Origin: Primulina eburnea
Taxonomy: Eukaryota; Streptophyta; Magnoliopsida; Lamiales; Gesneriaceae
DNA length: 64,000 nt
NCBI RefSeq assembly: GCF_022965805.1
Contig: NC_133108.1
Location: forward strand, 43,656,051 to 43,720,050
Direction: 5' to 3'
Below the pieces are notes generated by a model, which worked only from the letters and a program-made list of their open reading frames with translations, was not told the DNA's origin and did no database searches. Made by a program: the position numbers and the translations under genes. Below are positions 37,143-48,500 of the stretch, in pieces. The stretch's first letter is position 1; each line of letters starts with the position of its first letter.

Positions 37143-37646
37143 TTACTCTTGGTCCCTTGCTTTTAATTCTTCTTTATTGAAGCTATATATTCTCCTGTAA
37201 TCTTTACGGATGGCGGAGATGAAAGGGTGGCTGTTAAGCTTCGCCGAATGCGAGTTGGGGATGCCAGGTGGCGGGGGCTGAAGTAAGAGAGAGTTAAATA
37301 CGGGAAAGTGGGGTTGGGCCACGAATAGGGATGTTTTCCGGTGGTTTATAAGCGCCTCCGCCGCCGTACAGTTGCGGGAAATATGGTGGGGATGGCACTG
37401 GCGGTGGAGCCGTGGAGGAGAAGGCGGCGGTGGAGAGACAATAGGTAGACATGAGTTGTCGCAAGAATAGCACATTGCGCTGATTGTCTGGTCGTAATTT
37501 GTTGTTTTTAAGGTTGATGTACCCGACGCGAAATCATGCAAGGAACTGAAAACAATGGACAACAAGAAGAGAGAAAGGATTCCCAGTTCTATAAATACTT
37601 TGTTTTCTTGAAAATAAAACGAGTGTACAGTACTCAAAGAGTGCAT
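37143..37646 (-). pseudogene. Damaged copy of a secreted proline-rich (HRGP-like) protein
   Basis: Paralogue of the gene at 38521-38949. Shared segments are GILSLFLLSIVFSSLHDF, TLKTT, and MCYSCDNSCLPIVSPPPP. The ATG matching the neighbour's start is replaced by a Gly codon; the frame instead opens farther upstream at 37646. After SPPPPSPP (about 37410-37430) the proline-rich sequence continues in another frame (APPPVPSPPYFPQLYGGGG, then a stop), while the open frame runs on as unrelated residues. This looks like a frameshifted, probably non-functional copy, though a rewritten protein cannot be excluded. Confidence 0.55.
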
Positions 37647-38520
37647 TCGCCGTCGTATATATAGAGAGATTGCTAGTTAATTGTTGTACATTGAGCCATA
37701 CTTTTTATATAGGATTGACGAAAGAAAAATAGTCATTCTTTCTCTAAGTTGAAATATTTTGGTTTTAATGCAGTATGTCGGCTTTCTTCTGTTTTATTCC
37801 TAGTGAAAAGGATAATAATTCCTTATGGCAAATATATATTACTTTATATTAAATCCTGTAACTATCTCAAGCATAATAAATTGGAAAGATTACAATCATG
37901 ACTATGAATGTAATTCGTTGACGTTGCTGTGTGCATTCACAAACAAATTCATATATCAATTTAGAATAGATTTGTAATTAATGAATCGGCCCATTTTATG
38001 TACAATTTTATAATGGACACTCAAATCATGTACCACTCGATTCCTAAGATACTTGGTTTATTAAGTGTACTTAAAAGCTATGTAACATGTGCTCTAATGT
38101 AAAAGGACTAAAAGTTTAAAACTAAACATAAAAAGAAAAGATTATTGACTGGAACCAAATTTTGATTAATTAAATGAACAAAAACTCAAAATAGACCAAT
38201 TTATATGACGGATTTCCTGCTTTTTCATAGTTTAAAATCAGAAATTTCATAAAAAGAAAGCAATTTATAACTTTCACGCAAAATCGTTCATCGACCTAAT
38301 TAAATTAATGGTTTCTCAAAATGGAGCTTATTAATAACTCCGTTGCTTTCCCCTTCTTTCTCTGAAATCATTAGTCCATGCAAATCCCGGATGCCGGTGC
38401 ATATCGTAACCTGAAAATTAGCTGTAAAAATGGAAGGGATAATGAAAACTAGTAATTAGTGATCGATGTACGTAAGGGATAGTATTAGCGTGTATATAAA
38501 ACTTGGGAGTTAATAAAATT
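37647..38520. other. Spacer between the two proline-rich protein copies
   Basis: AT-rich DNA, presumably 5' flank of the damaged copy and 3' flank of the intact one. No other feature recognised. Confidence 0.45.
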
Positions 38521-38949
38521 TCATAGAAAGAAAAGAGAAGAAAAGAAGACGACTAGTGAAGAAAGTATAAAGGGGAGGCTATAAGGCTGAACGGAATTTG
38601 AGTTGGATTTGTAATAATAGATAGGAAAATACTGAATAGCAGGGTTTGGAGGCGAAGGCGGTGGGCAAAGGTGGCAACTGCCTCCGCTGGGTGGTGGATG
38701 ATATGATGATTCAGCCGGAGGAGGAGGAGGGGGTGAGGAAAGCGGAGGGCAGTCGGCCACCGTTGTTGGAGGTGGCGGCGGCGGAGGAGGAGGCGGAGAG
38801 ACGTCAGGTTGACAAGGGCTCTCACAAGAAGAGCACATCTCGCAGGTCGTCTGGTTTTTAGTGGTTGTTTTCAGGGTTGGAGTAGCCAATGAAAAATCAT
38901 GCCATGAACTGAAAACGATCGAAAACAAAAGGAGAGAGAGAATTCTCAT
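38521..38949 (-). CDS. Secreted proline-rich, probably GPI-anchored, hydroxyproline-rich glycoprotein-like protein
   Basis: Single exon, 142 aa. An N-terminal signal peptide is clear (MRILSLLLFSIVFSSW, hydrophobic, probable cut near SLA). A conserved Cys cluster follows, CEMCSSCESPCQPD, then runs of up to ten prolines with SPPPP motifs of the extensin type, PPPSPPNPAIQYFPIYYYKS with a Tyr-rich stretch, and a hydrophobic C-terminus (SLPFILSSLVVFFSSLFFL) that suits a GPI-attachment signal. Expected location is the cell wall or outer membrane face. Proteins of this layout are often named leucine-rich repeat extensin-like although they lack LRRs. Function is unknown. Confidence 0.75.
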   Translation of the reverse strand: MRILSLLLFSIVFSSWHDFSLATPTLKTTTKNQTTCEMCSSCESPCQPDVSPPPPPPPPPPTTVADCPPLSSPPPPPPAESSYHPPPSGGSCHLCPPPSPPNPAIQYFPIYYYKSNSNSVQPYSLPFILSSLVVFFSSLFFL

Positions 38950-39303
38950 TCTTGAAATTGTGTAGAAATAATAAAAAAATAATAGAACTGTACTAGGAAT
39001 TTATATTTATATTTATTTATGTGGAGAAACAAATTAGGTTCCATAAGCTCGAGAGGGTATGTTACATATATAAAATATAGGCTAAAATGGTATTTGAATA
39101 TATTATATCCTTGTGAATAATATTTGGGCCAATTTATTATAGAATCAAATCATCTGCTTAAATTTGTGTACTATTTTTTATGTTAGTTAATTATATGCGT
39201 AAAGATTTATTTCCAAGCAACTTACACACATTGGATTTTATTCAATTTATTAAAACAAATGTTATCTTGTTGAAGGTTTGAATTTTGTGCAGGAATGACT
39301 AAT

Positions 39304-39485
39304 GAGTGGGTTTAATGTGATATCGTTTCACGGATCATACTCGGTGTGACGGGTCAACTCTACCCATATTCACAATAGAAAGTAATACTCTTAGCATAAA
39401 AGGTAATACTTTTTAATGGGTGACCCAAATAAGAGATTTGTCTCACAAATATGACCCGTGAGATTGTCTCACACAAGTTTTTGCC
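39304..39485 (-). mobile_element. MITE copy 4 (GTGAGACGGTCTCAC family)
   Basis: Reverse-oriented full copy from GAGTGGGTTTAATGTGATA to CACACAAGTTTTTGCC. It is flanked by perfect 9-bp direct repeats ATGACTAAT at 39295-39303 and 39486-39494. Confidence 0.92.
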
Positions 39486-40233
39486 ATGACTAATTTGATG
39501 ATTATTTCCTAATTTCCTTCACTTTTTTTTTTTGAAAACTGAATAATATAATATTCGGGCAATTTTATTGATAAAAATAACTTGGAATTGATATGATTAT
39601 AGTATATATAGTATTTTCCTTTATGTTGCAATAGAAAGGGAAATCAAATCCTAAATATTAAGCATCAGGATAAAAATCGTTCATATTTCTTTATTTATGG
39701 GCAGAATCTAAATTAGTTCCCCAAAAAAATACAGTAAAAGAAAATTAAAAAGGTTTTGATTATAAATCCAAGGAATAAATTAATTCTTATATAAAATAAT
39801 CCTATCATTTCACAAACTTGCGACTCACGCACACACGTTACATGTGTAATACACCTTTGGATGTTAATAAAGTTTGTTGATCTAAGTCAAATTCTTGAGT
39901 TTTCATATATAGATATGCCAGTGAAATAGGCTGAATTTTTTAGAAAAATTATGATACAATTATATTAAATATATTTGTTTAGAACTAGTGTGAGAGTTTT
40001 AAATTTTAAATTTGAAAAATGTAAGGGATGTAGTAGTTATGAATAAATAATATAAATTTATTAAAATAAATTTATATAATACATGATCAAACCACGACGG
40101 ACTAAAAACGAATAGCCAAATCATATGGCTTTTTTCGTTTATATTATTTGGATTGATTTAGTTCGATTTCTAAATTTAAACCAACAATAAAAATAAAATA
40201 AAAAATGAGCGAGAGTGAAATAAATAAATGGGT
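39486..40233. other. AT-rich spacer between MITE copies 4 and 5
   Basis: Nothing recognised. Confidence 0.5.
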
Positions 40234-40411
40234 GAGTCTCATGTGAGACCGTCTCACGGATCATAATCCGTGAGACGGGTCAATCCTATCCATATTCACA
40301 ATAAAAAGTAATACTCTTAGCATAAAAAGTAATACTTTTTCATGGGTGATCCAAATAAAAGATCTGTCTCACAAATACGACCCGTGAGACCGTCTCACAC
40401 AAGTTTTTGCC
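40234..40411 (-). mobile_element. MITE copy 5 (GTGAGACGGTCTCAC family)
   Basis: Reverse-oriented, very well preserved copy: GAGTCTCATGTGAGACCGTC at the left, TCTTAGCATAAAAAGTAATAC in the core, GACCGTCTCACACAAGTTTT at the right. The flanking target duplication is not clear here (both sides are TAAAT-rich). Confidence 0.9.
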
Positions 40412-41312
40412 TAAATTAAATTATGAGAAAATGGTAATTTTTTTTAGTAAATTCAATAAATATAGAACTTAATTATCTTGGCATGTGAAAACAATAAATA
40501 TTAGCATTTGTATTGGACGTTTGTCTAAAACCAAAGGGTTAAAAATAAATGTCATAATGAATCGGCAACTCTAAACAAATGGCTTTAATGCTTCGGTGAA
40601 GGGCGGCACGAACAATTATTGTATGCGTGCGGACAGGATACTCAACAAATTAATTGCATATATATAAATCCATTTCGATTCTTGAATGCAATCATCAAAC
40701 AAACCACAGAAATTAAATCATGAAACCTCAATTCAATATTTAAAAAACAAGAAATACTCTTACCTCGTTAGGAAAAGTTAATAGCAAAATTTGTCTCGTG
40801 AGTCATGACGTAAATTTGATTTTGGCAATCTAATAATAAAAAAAATAGATATTGGTACAATAAACTAACTTTTTTTTGTCTTTTTAATTGTTTTTTGATA
40901 GAAATTTTGAAACATTACAAGAAATTTTATATTTGACGACGTTGATGAATATTGTAAAATGTAAGCAAAACACGGAAACGAATATTTGGCGACACAAGAA
41001 ATTTACATTTTACTATTTTATTTATTTATTTATTTATTTTTGTGAAAGATAAAAAAACATTTTATTTAATTTTTTTAAAAAAATAAAAAATTTGGTAGCA
41101 TAATTATGGATATGTACGTATCTCTCACTTCAACTAAATTTTCCAGCTGCTACCTATCGTCTCCAAACATGAACATTATTGAGACATTAAACACCCTACT
41201 CCCAACTGTCTTATGTTTCCATATATTAAGCAAATTTCATCACTTTTTCCCACCATATCTTATTGTTCATTGGACTTATAAGTAAAAGTATACCCAAAAA
41301 GACTCAGAAGAT
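40412..41312. other. AT-rich spacer and upstream region of the small basic protein gene
   Basis: No gene. A short (TATT)n run lies at about 41018-41040. Confidence 0.45.
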
Positions 41313-41738
41313 ATGGAGATGGAAAGGGTTTCGACAAATTTACTCTATGGGGGAAGAAGGTATTGGCGGACGAAGGGGTACATGCGGCTGAATTCCCATT
41401 CCCGACGGAAGAGAAAGATGAGAATGCGAGTGCTGAAGCTTGGTTCTGGTGCTGCCGATGGATCTACCAGCTGCTTGAGATTCTGGAGGATCAAGCTGAG
41501 GTCGCCGGTGGAGCTGAAACTCCGCTTCTCGCCTAAGAAATTTATATTCCGGATGCGAGACGCTTATGTGGATATGATGCTGAGAATCGCTAGCACGCGG
41601 ATGATAGGGAGTGGGTTCGGAAGATTGCCGATTAAGGAGTACGACGAAGGGATGATAGCGGAGATGTACAGATCCATTGTGGCGGCGCAAGGGCAGTTGG
41701 TGCCTCCCAGATGCGGCGTGGATCGCAGAGGGTTATAA
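41313..41738 (+). CDS. Uncharacterised small basic plant protein
   Basis: Single exon, 141 aa, strongly basic, with no signal peptide or membrane segment. The first half is Arg/Lys-rich (RRKRKMRMRVLKL). The second half, PKKFIFRMRDAYVDMMLRIA followed by GFGRLPIKEYDEGMIAEMYRS and AAQGQLVPP, looks conserved: I recall similar RMRDAYV...KEYDEKMI...AQGQLVP blocks in unnamed plant proteins, but no function is attached to them. Codon use and GC content are higher than the flanks, which supports a real gene. Confidence 0.7.
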   Translation: MEMERVSTNLLYGGRRYWRTKGYMRLNSHSRRKRKMRMRVLKLGSGAADGSTSCLRFWRIKLRSPVELKLRFSPKKFIFRMRDAYVDMMLRIASTRMIGSGFGRLPIKEYDEGMIAEMYRSIVAAQGQLVPPRCGVDRRGL

Positions 41739-43399
41739 TCTTGATCGAGTCTGCGACTATTTCCAAGTTATTTTCTGTAATTTTTATGAATTTGTACCAA
41801 TGCAAAATGATTTCACATGTTAGAAAGAAATGATTCATTATGGTTATTATACTCGTTAAACATCGAGCACTTCAAGCAATATGGTGAATTCAATTTCTTT
41901 TCATTCATGGAAGTTTTGGAAAACTAAGCATATGGAGTACTTTAAGCATAAACATCATAGAAAATACTATCTAATATTCAAAAGAAATTTATATCCTAAT
42001 AAAATAAGAGATTATAATGTATATATGTATATATATGTGTGTGTGTCTACACACCCACACACACACACACACACACACACTTGAGTGAAACTTTCGTTTG
42101 GCCGAAATAATACTAAGTTTGTATAATCAAGATCAAACATGTTCAATTATTTTTTTCTTTGTCGGTAGCACATGCCAATCTATTTAGTTTTTTTCTTGTG
42201 ATATAACTGATTGGATACAAGTCTTCATTTACTTCAACTTGAATAAACACATTTTTCTTTAGGGCTTATGTTTATAGTAGTTTAAAACCCATCTGATATA
42301 AATTTTTTGGAGCTTCCTAGCTCAAAATCGAGAGCAAGACGAGAATATCTGTCGGGCCTCACTTCATCTCGATCAGGCAGCGAAATCTGCTACATATCAG
42401 CTATTTATTTATCATTAATTCCTTGTCGTACGAGTTCGAGGAACCATTTTTCGTAACAAAATTTTGATGTATCGAATAAAAAAGAGAGAAACGGAGAGAA
42501 CATATTCATCGTTTGATTTTATAAAGAAATAGCTCTCTCTGGCCGAAACCAACCCGTATTTGATACGCATGCAGACCAATACATATAAACACGGCTTGTA
42601 AACTGAAAATTTGGTGGTTAATTATTAATGTGTAACGGTGGTGTACGTAGAGCATTTATTTATTTATTTAACCAATTTTTATATTAATTTTATATTATAT
42701 TAAATATAAAATAATGATAAAGTTGAAATAATTGTATTATCAACTATATGAAACCTATAGATATCATGGTTATCTCAGCAATCATATTTTATAATTTATT
42801 TCATCCGACACATATTATAAATATAAATATACAAAAGTTAATGTGAGATCGTCTTGCAACTATTCGACGCAATTTATGAAAAGATAGATCCGTGAAATTA
42901 TCTCAAAAGTTGAATAAATTTTAGAAAGACATTAATTACAGGTCATATAATTAAGAAAGACATTAATTACATGCGACTTGCGGTCCACACTTGAGAGGGT
43001 ATTAATTGATCATTTAAAATTTTTAAAGCTCAACCGCATAAAAAATCGTCCAACCATTGATGTTACAACGACGCTATGTTCTGTTGTATTTTTAGAGTGC
43101 GAGAGAATTAATAATTAATGATCAAAATAAGGAAAATAAAATATTCAATTGATTAGTGCATAAAGTTGAGAATTATGTGTAAATGTCCGGCCAGTTATAG
43201 TGAATGGCGCTATATCAACTTGTTGGATTTGAATTGTGAAATCTAGGCAGTGAGAGACTAGCCTTCGAGTTTCCAACACCAAAGTTCGTTTTTCCTCGAC
43301 AGCATATTTCGTGTCCTATTGGATTTGTGCAAACAAATAGACCCAAAATTTCAGTAATTGTTGGATCCACAAGTAAATTAAATTTTGAGAAAAAAAAAT
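41739..43399. other. AT-rich spacer with a TG/CA microsatellite
   Basis: A (TA)/(TG)/(CA) run lies at about 42016-42080. A short MITE-like scrap (TGTGAGATCGTCTTGCAA...) sits near 42840. No gene recognised. Confidence 0.5.
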
Positions 43400-43535
43400 A
43401 ACCACACCGATATTCACAATAAAAAATAATATTTTTAGTATAAAAAGTAATATTAAGTAATATTTTCATAGATGACTCAAATAAGAGATCTGTCTCATAA
43501 AATACGATCTATGAGACCGTTAGACATAAGTTTTT
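43400..43535 (-). mobile_element. MITE copy 6 (GTGAGACGGTCTCAC family), degraded and truncated
   Basis: Only the core (ATTCACAATAAAAAATAATA, AGTATAAAAAGTAATATT) and the right terminus (ATGAGACCGTTAGACATAAG) are recognisable. The left terminus is lost. Confidence 0.65.
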
Positions 43536-43568
43536 GAAAAAAAAAAAAATGAGGTGAGTTGTGCCTTA

Positions 43569-43582
43569 TTGGGCTTATAAAA
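43569..43582 (+). promoter_or_regulatory. Site II-like TTGGGCTT with overlapping TATA box, Di19 promoter
   Basis: TTGGGCTTATAAAA combines a TGGGCT element with TATAAAA about 320 bp before the Di19 ATG. It is plausible as core promoter with a 5'UTR of roughly 290 bp. Confidence 0.4.
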
Positions 43583-43899
43583 CACCAATTGATAACTGAT
43601 GAGCGCGGGAGACGTGTGATTTCCCACGCTTTTAACTGGAATCCGGGTCTGAGAAGGATCCAAATAATTGACCCAATCCAATATTTCCTTTTTTACGATT
43701 CATTATAGTATATATAATAATAAAACTTCCAAATTCCACTGGCAAACTCATGCCGTCCTCTTTCTCTGCATATCAACGGAGAAGGGCAAAATACTGTCTT
43801 CGAAAACCATATTTTTTCCCTTGGTTTAAAATCGTTTCTTGGGTCTGTTGTATTTTTTCTTGCAGAGTTTCGATTGGAATAACATTATCAAATTGATCC

Positions 43900-46138
43900 A
43901 TGGGCGATCGGTTTTTCGGGGGTTCCTCTTATTCCAATCGCTGCGCGGGTTAGTGGATAAATTTGGGATGTGGTCCATCTTTTTCTGTCTTTCTTGATTT
44001 TACTAATTTGATTGTTGTTTGATTGATAGGTGATTACAATGAGGGGGGAGAGGAAACGGAGGGGGAGTACGAGGACGAAGAAGTCAACTACATCGATAAC
44101 GGGGAGAAATCGGAGGAATTGGCTTGCCCGTTTTGTGTCGAGGATTTTGATGTCCTCGGATTGTGCTGCCACATTGATGCCGACCATCGTCTTGAGGTTA
44201 AACCCGGGGTAATTCAAAGGTTTTTTTTTGGTTTGTTTGTTGAATTTATGTTGGAATTATTTCAGTTGTATTTAGTAAAGACAGGATAGTGGCCTAAAAG
44301 CGGTGATGTTGATAATATTTTATAGATAATAATGGCTAGTTGTTTATTCATGAAATAAGCCAGAAATCCTTTTTGTTTTACGTAACTTGGAAGTTTTGAA
44401 TTCAAATTGTTCAAATTTTATGGTGTAAGCATAGGTTAAGAGAGGATGCAAGGGGGGAGGCATGTAGCGGTATTTTTTAATTATGTTCCAATTGATTGCA
44501 ACAAATCGCATGGTGGGGAAAAGGTTAAAGAAAAGGAGAGACGCATTCCTTTAATATTTACTAGTGTTAAGAGTATAGTTTCTGCATTTTCAAGAGATTG
44601 GTAGTTTAGTTTGATTGATGCGTTGCTTGATGGCCAGCAGATGAAAGTTTGAGTCCAAAGATGTGATGACTTTTTTCGAAATGTCACGGAAATGTTTCTA
44701 ATTCTGCAGCTGGCTACTTTTATGCTTAAGTTTGTTTGAACTGTATGTTTTCCATTATGACCAGATTTCTGTTCGCAGATTTGTCCTTTTTGTGCTACAA
44801 GGGTGGGAATAAACATGGCTTCGCACGTAATCACGCAGCATGAGAGTATTTTAAAAATATCCTTTGAATTATTCACACTCTAATTTGATATTATTTGTGG
44901 TGAGATTTCCTGTCTGTGTTGTCGTATTGTTTATTTACACTCAAAACAGTTGATATTGAAACTCTGATTAAGTTGTCTTCTGGTGTTTACTTTAACTTCA
45001 AATTTTACGCCCTCTGCAACAAGAAGAACTGTAGTTCTCGCTCCAGATCAACAATTTTTTTATTCAGAAAAGAGCTGCAGGAGAGGCATTTACGAAGCAT
45101 TAAGGAGTCCTCTTTGGTTGATTCTTCTAAGGCAGCAGCTGATTTCATGCTTTTGTCATTTGTGAACAGTCCACAACCTGCTTACAGACCTAGAACCATT
45201 GAATCTGCTTCCTTAACTGAGGCAAGCTCATCAAGGCAAAGTTCCAGTGTTGATTCTTTGGAGAGGTAAGGAAAATAGGACTCTTTTTTCCCTGATTCTA
45301 TTAACCAACATTTAACCGGCTTGCTGCATTTTGTTCCCCTTAAAATTGAATTATGGACAATTCTCCTTTTACTCGCGCTTGTGAGTTATGGGCATCCTCA
45401 TTGTGAATATAACCAGTCACATGTGAGCTGGTAATTAAGTAAATGTGTCACAGTTTCAAATGTTATGTAGTTAGACATAACACCGTGCTGTGTTTATATG
45501 TTTCAATCACATGGAGACAGTTTACGGCGACTGGATTGATGTTATTAGATTGGCATGTTTTCTATTTATGCTGTTGTTTTAGTAAATGGTTCTGTAGCAT
45601 CACTTGGTTGTGTGCCACTGCCATCAACTCGTGTTTGAGTTTGTTACAAAAGTATTTCTTCATTAAAACTTAATTGTCGTGGTATACGTGGTGCATCTCA
45701 GGTTATGATTCACTTCCCTCTTCGAGATATTTAAGAATGTAGCTTGGTTTATGTGAAAAACTGTAATTTACTCCATTCTAACTATCCATCTTGAAATATT
45801 TGATGAAATAGAAAACATGTGTCTTTGTTGTAATCCTGAATTTGGTTCATCCGGCATAAGTTATCTATACATGTGTCTTTGTTGTAATCCCGACTTTGGT
45901 TTCGTCCTGCATAGGTTATTTCTACATGAGTGTCTTTGTTGTAATCCTGAATCCTGTTTGTATAAAGATGTTAATTCGTTGATCTAATATTGTTAGAGCT
46001 GTAACATTTTTAACCCAATACTTGTTCATATATGGTTGCAGAATACAACCAGCTCTGTCGACTGAGGGAAGAAAGGAGATGGCTAGGAGTGAATTTGTAC
46101 AAGAATTAGTGTTATCCTCCATTTTTTATGACTTATGA
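43900..46138 (+). CDS. DEHYDRATION-INDUCED 19 (Di19)-like zinc-finger protein
   Basis: Five exons, 43900-43948, 44030-44208, 44779-44856, 45009-45265 and 46042-46138, give 219 aa. Two atypical zinc fingers are visible: CPFCVEDFDVLGLCCH-IDADH (Cys49, Cys52, His64, His69) and CPFCATRVGINMASHVITQH (Cys78, Cys81, His92, His97). The Di19 C-terminal domain follows with FRKELQERHLRSI, Ser-rich sequence and SEFVQELVLSSIFYDL. Di19 proteins are nuclear, respond to drought or salt, and are phosphorylated by calcium-dependent kinases. The intron 44857-45008 only fits as an AT-AC intron: ATATCCTTT at the 5' end, CTTTAAC branch sequence, AC at the 3' end, phase 0 on both sides. The N-terminus before the fingers is less certain because that part of the family varies. 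Confidence 0.9.
44857..45008 (+). other. U12-type AT-AC intron in the Di19-like gene
   Basis: Starts ATATCCTTTG, the exact consensus of minor-spliceosome AT-AC introns. It ends TTTTAC, with TACTTTAAC just upstream, close to the U12 branch consensus TTCCTTAAC and 12 nt from the acceptor. No GT donor exists before the in-frame TAA downstream of exon 3, and this junction keeps phase and restores the Di19 domain. Length is 152 nt. Confidence 0.85.
45815..45960 (+). repeat. Three-copy minisatellite (54-55 bp) in Di19 intron 4
   Basis: Units begin ACATG(T/A)GTGTCTTTGTTG-like at about 45815, 45869 and 45924, each followed by TAATCC(T/C)GA. Intronic. Confidence 0.75.
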
Positions 46139-46419
46139 CGGCATAGGAGCCTGTAAGTATATTTCACTGGCTGACGCCTCGTGCTAGTGTAGAAAACCAC
46201 GGTCACGTTTGTTCATTAGCATCTCAATCTCGGTGAACTTGACCAAATATCGTGATTTAATCATAACAGACACTTCTCAGTTGATGACTATTCAATGGTT
46301 TCTATCATCAAATAAATTAACATTCAAAACAACTGAACAACAATAAATTCTTATTAGATATAAATTTTATGAAAATAAAATTAAAATCTCTCGAAACAAA
46401 TATAATAAGAAATCTCCTC
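46139..46419. other. Di19 3' region joining DUF789 intron-like sequence
   Basis: From about 46300 the sequence (CAAATAAATTAACATTCAAAA ... ATCTCTCGAAACAAATATAATA) resembles intron 1 of the DUF789 genes (compare 51930-52030 and 59170-59270). It is the remainder of the leftmost DUF789 fragment, cut by the LTR insertion. Confidence 0.5.
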
Positions 46420-48150
46420 TGGTGGGGGCCCGTGCTCCTGATTAATATTTAATGACCAAACAACCAGGATTTATTATGTAACAGCGAAAGCGATTAAAAT
46501 TTTCTCATTTTGGGGCCTACAGAAATTTCGGCATGACCTATTCGTAAATAGGACATCCCAAAAATATCAAAATATCACACAACATTTATATACTCGAAAT
46601 AAGTCATAACATCAATTCCACAACCTATAGCCGCACTGGCCAGGACTAAACACCTGCAGAGCCGGCAAGGCTCGATCACACAACTATCAATTCAAAACAT
46701 CGTAAAAATAACAGTACAGCTACACGGGGCATCTCCCCGGTAAATGTATGACTCCATAATATAGTATATATATATCTGGGAACTCTCAACCACGACTCGA
46801 CGACTGGGCACCACTACCTGACGCTCCACCAGACGCGTCAAATCCTCCTGAATAACCTGCTATGACATCAAAAACAACCACAGCATAAAAAGAAACGAGG
46901 GGTCGGGCCCCAGTACGACGAACCAGTAATATTACGACAAATATAACTGACATGAAATAAAGTCAAGTAAAATGCGATGCAATGCAATGTAATGCAATGC
47001 GTGTCGGTAGCAACGAAATAATGGATACCAAAATGGAGTCCAAATGAATCGCATCAACAACAGTAACAGTAACAGTGGCCACCCGTGCCAGGACTGCAGC
47101 AACGTAATAACATGCCGCCGCTCATCCATGCACGTAGCATCGAGGGTACGGGTGCGACCCGCTCAGTCCTCATGCAAGTCATCAGGAGTGCTAATCCTAC
47201 CCACCCACTCCATCGATGACGCTACAACTCGATAGATCAGTAACAATAGCAATCAACGGAGTCAAGGCTCGAAATGCTATGCACTAATGAGATCAACTCA
47301 AATAAATGCGTGAATGCAATCACGTTATTCACAAAAGCACATAAAGCACGCCACAACTCATACATAATACTTAACGTCATTTCACATCACTATAGACGTC
47401 ATAATAAAACAGTTCATGCGTACCTCAACTGAACCCTTAATTTACCACTGAATTTCTTAAGGATTTCTGAATAATCCAATCCTGTGGCAAATAATACATT
47501 TCATATCAACTTCAATTTATTATTCCAATATTCACTAATTTAGCCTAAAATTCCAAAAATCCATAATTTAGGCTTTAAAATTCCTAAAACTCATAGCAAA
47601 GTCAAATATAGCGATTTATTTAACTTAAATATCTCAATACCGGACAACTTGAAATTTCGAAAATTCAATCGTACCGAATCTGAAATTTTCGATATTTTCT
47701 AGGAATTTCCAAAATTTTCATTTTCTATTTCTAATGCTATAAACGCATCCCAATAACGATTTAACATTTCAAAAATCACAAATTCCCAAATTAATAGGCT
47801 AAATTCGAAATATTATCTAATTAAATTTCGAAAATTAGCTTAATACCTCCAATCGGCTCCGATATAGCACCTACAATCAATAATCCAATATATATTAATT
47901 ATTGGAACTCAATTGAATTAAAATCCCCAAAATTCGAAACCCTAAAATCATAATTATACCTCTGAAATTTCGAATATTACTCAAAACTTCAGATTCAAGC
48001 TTCACCTAGGATAACCCGAGATTTCTTTCAACTTTTCCGGCGAAAACGAGCGGCGGTCTCCGACGGGTTTCCGAGAGTCGCGAGTTTTCTGCGAAATTTT
48101 GGTATCAATGGATAGCTATCGTCGAGAGGATTCAATATGATTAGTTAATT
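46420..48150 (-). mobile_element. Solo or truncated LTR of a Ty3/gypsy-type retrotransposon, reverse orientation
   Basis: Read on the minus strand it matches the LTR at 60771-62841 along most of its length: the GGAGCACGGGCCCCCA end, GACCTATTCGTAAATAGGAC, the GGGGAGATGCC segment, ATGCACGTAGCATCGAGG, and the CGCCGGAAAAG segment. The outer 200 bp or so (the LTR's own 5' end) is missing near 48150. It is flanked by a roughly 30-bp imperfect direct repeat (ACAAATATAATAAGAAA..CTCCT.TGG) at 46397-46421 and about 48164-48190. No PBS, gag or pol is next to it. Confidence 0.75.
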
Positions 48151-48299
48151 TTAGACAAACGGACAAATATAATAAGAAAACTCCTTTGGACTGAAGAGAA
48201 GAATTGTTTAAAACTTATTAAATGGGGGCTTTAGGGCAACGGGCTGGCTTATAGTCTCATTGATGATTGATTCTTGCATGGGAAAAAAAATCCAGCTAT

Positions 48300-48500
48300 G
48301 AGAATCAAAGAGGATTCCGTCAAAAACGATCCTACGATCCTAGTTGGTAACCTTGCTTATAGAAGGAGAGGATACAGATGGTATCGAATCACTGGTTCTC
48401 CCATTGCACTTGATCTCTGCCTCCGCAGCTGATTCTTTCGGACCTGTATTTTCTGGTGGTGCCGAGGCACTGATGACGCTGGTGTAAAATTAATTTCCGC
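48300..48500 (-). pseudogene. DUF789 fragment 1: exon 1 only, with a stop
   Basis: The minus strand reads [34 protein letters not shown], then TAG where the family has Leu (VTNLDRL), then DRRIVFDGILFDS. This matches exon 1 of the intact copies. The later exons are absent; the LTR at 46420-48150 sits in what was intron 1. Confidence 0.75.
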
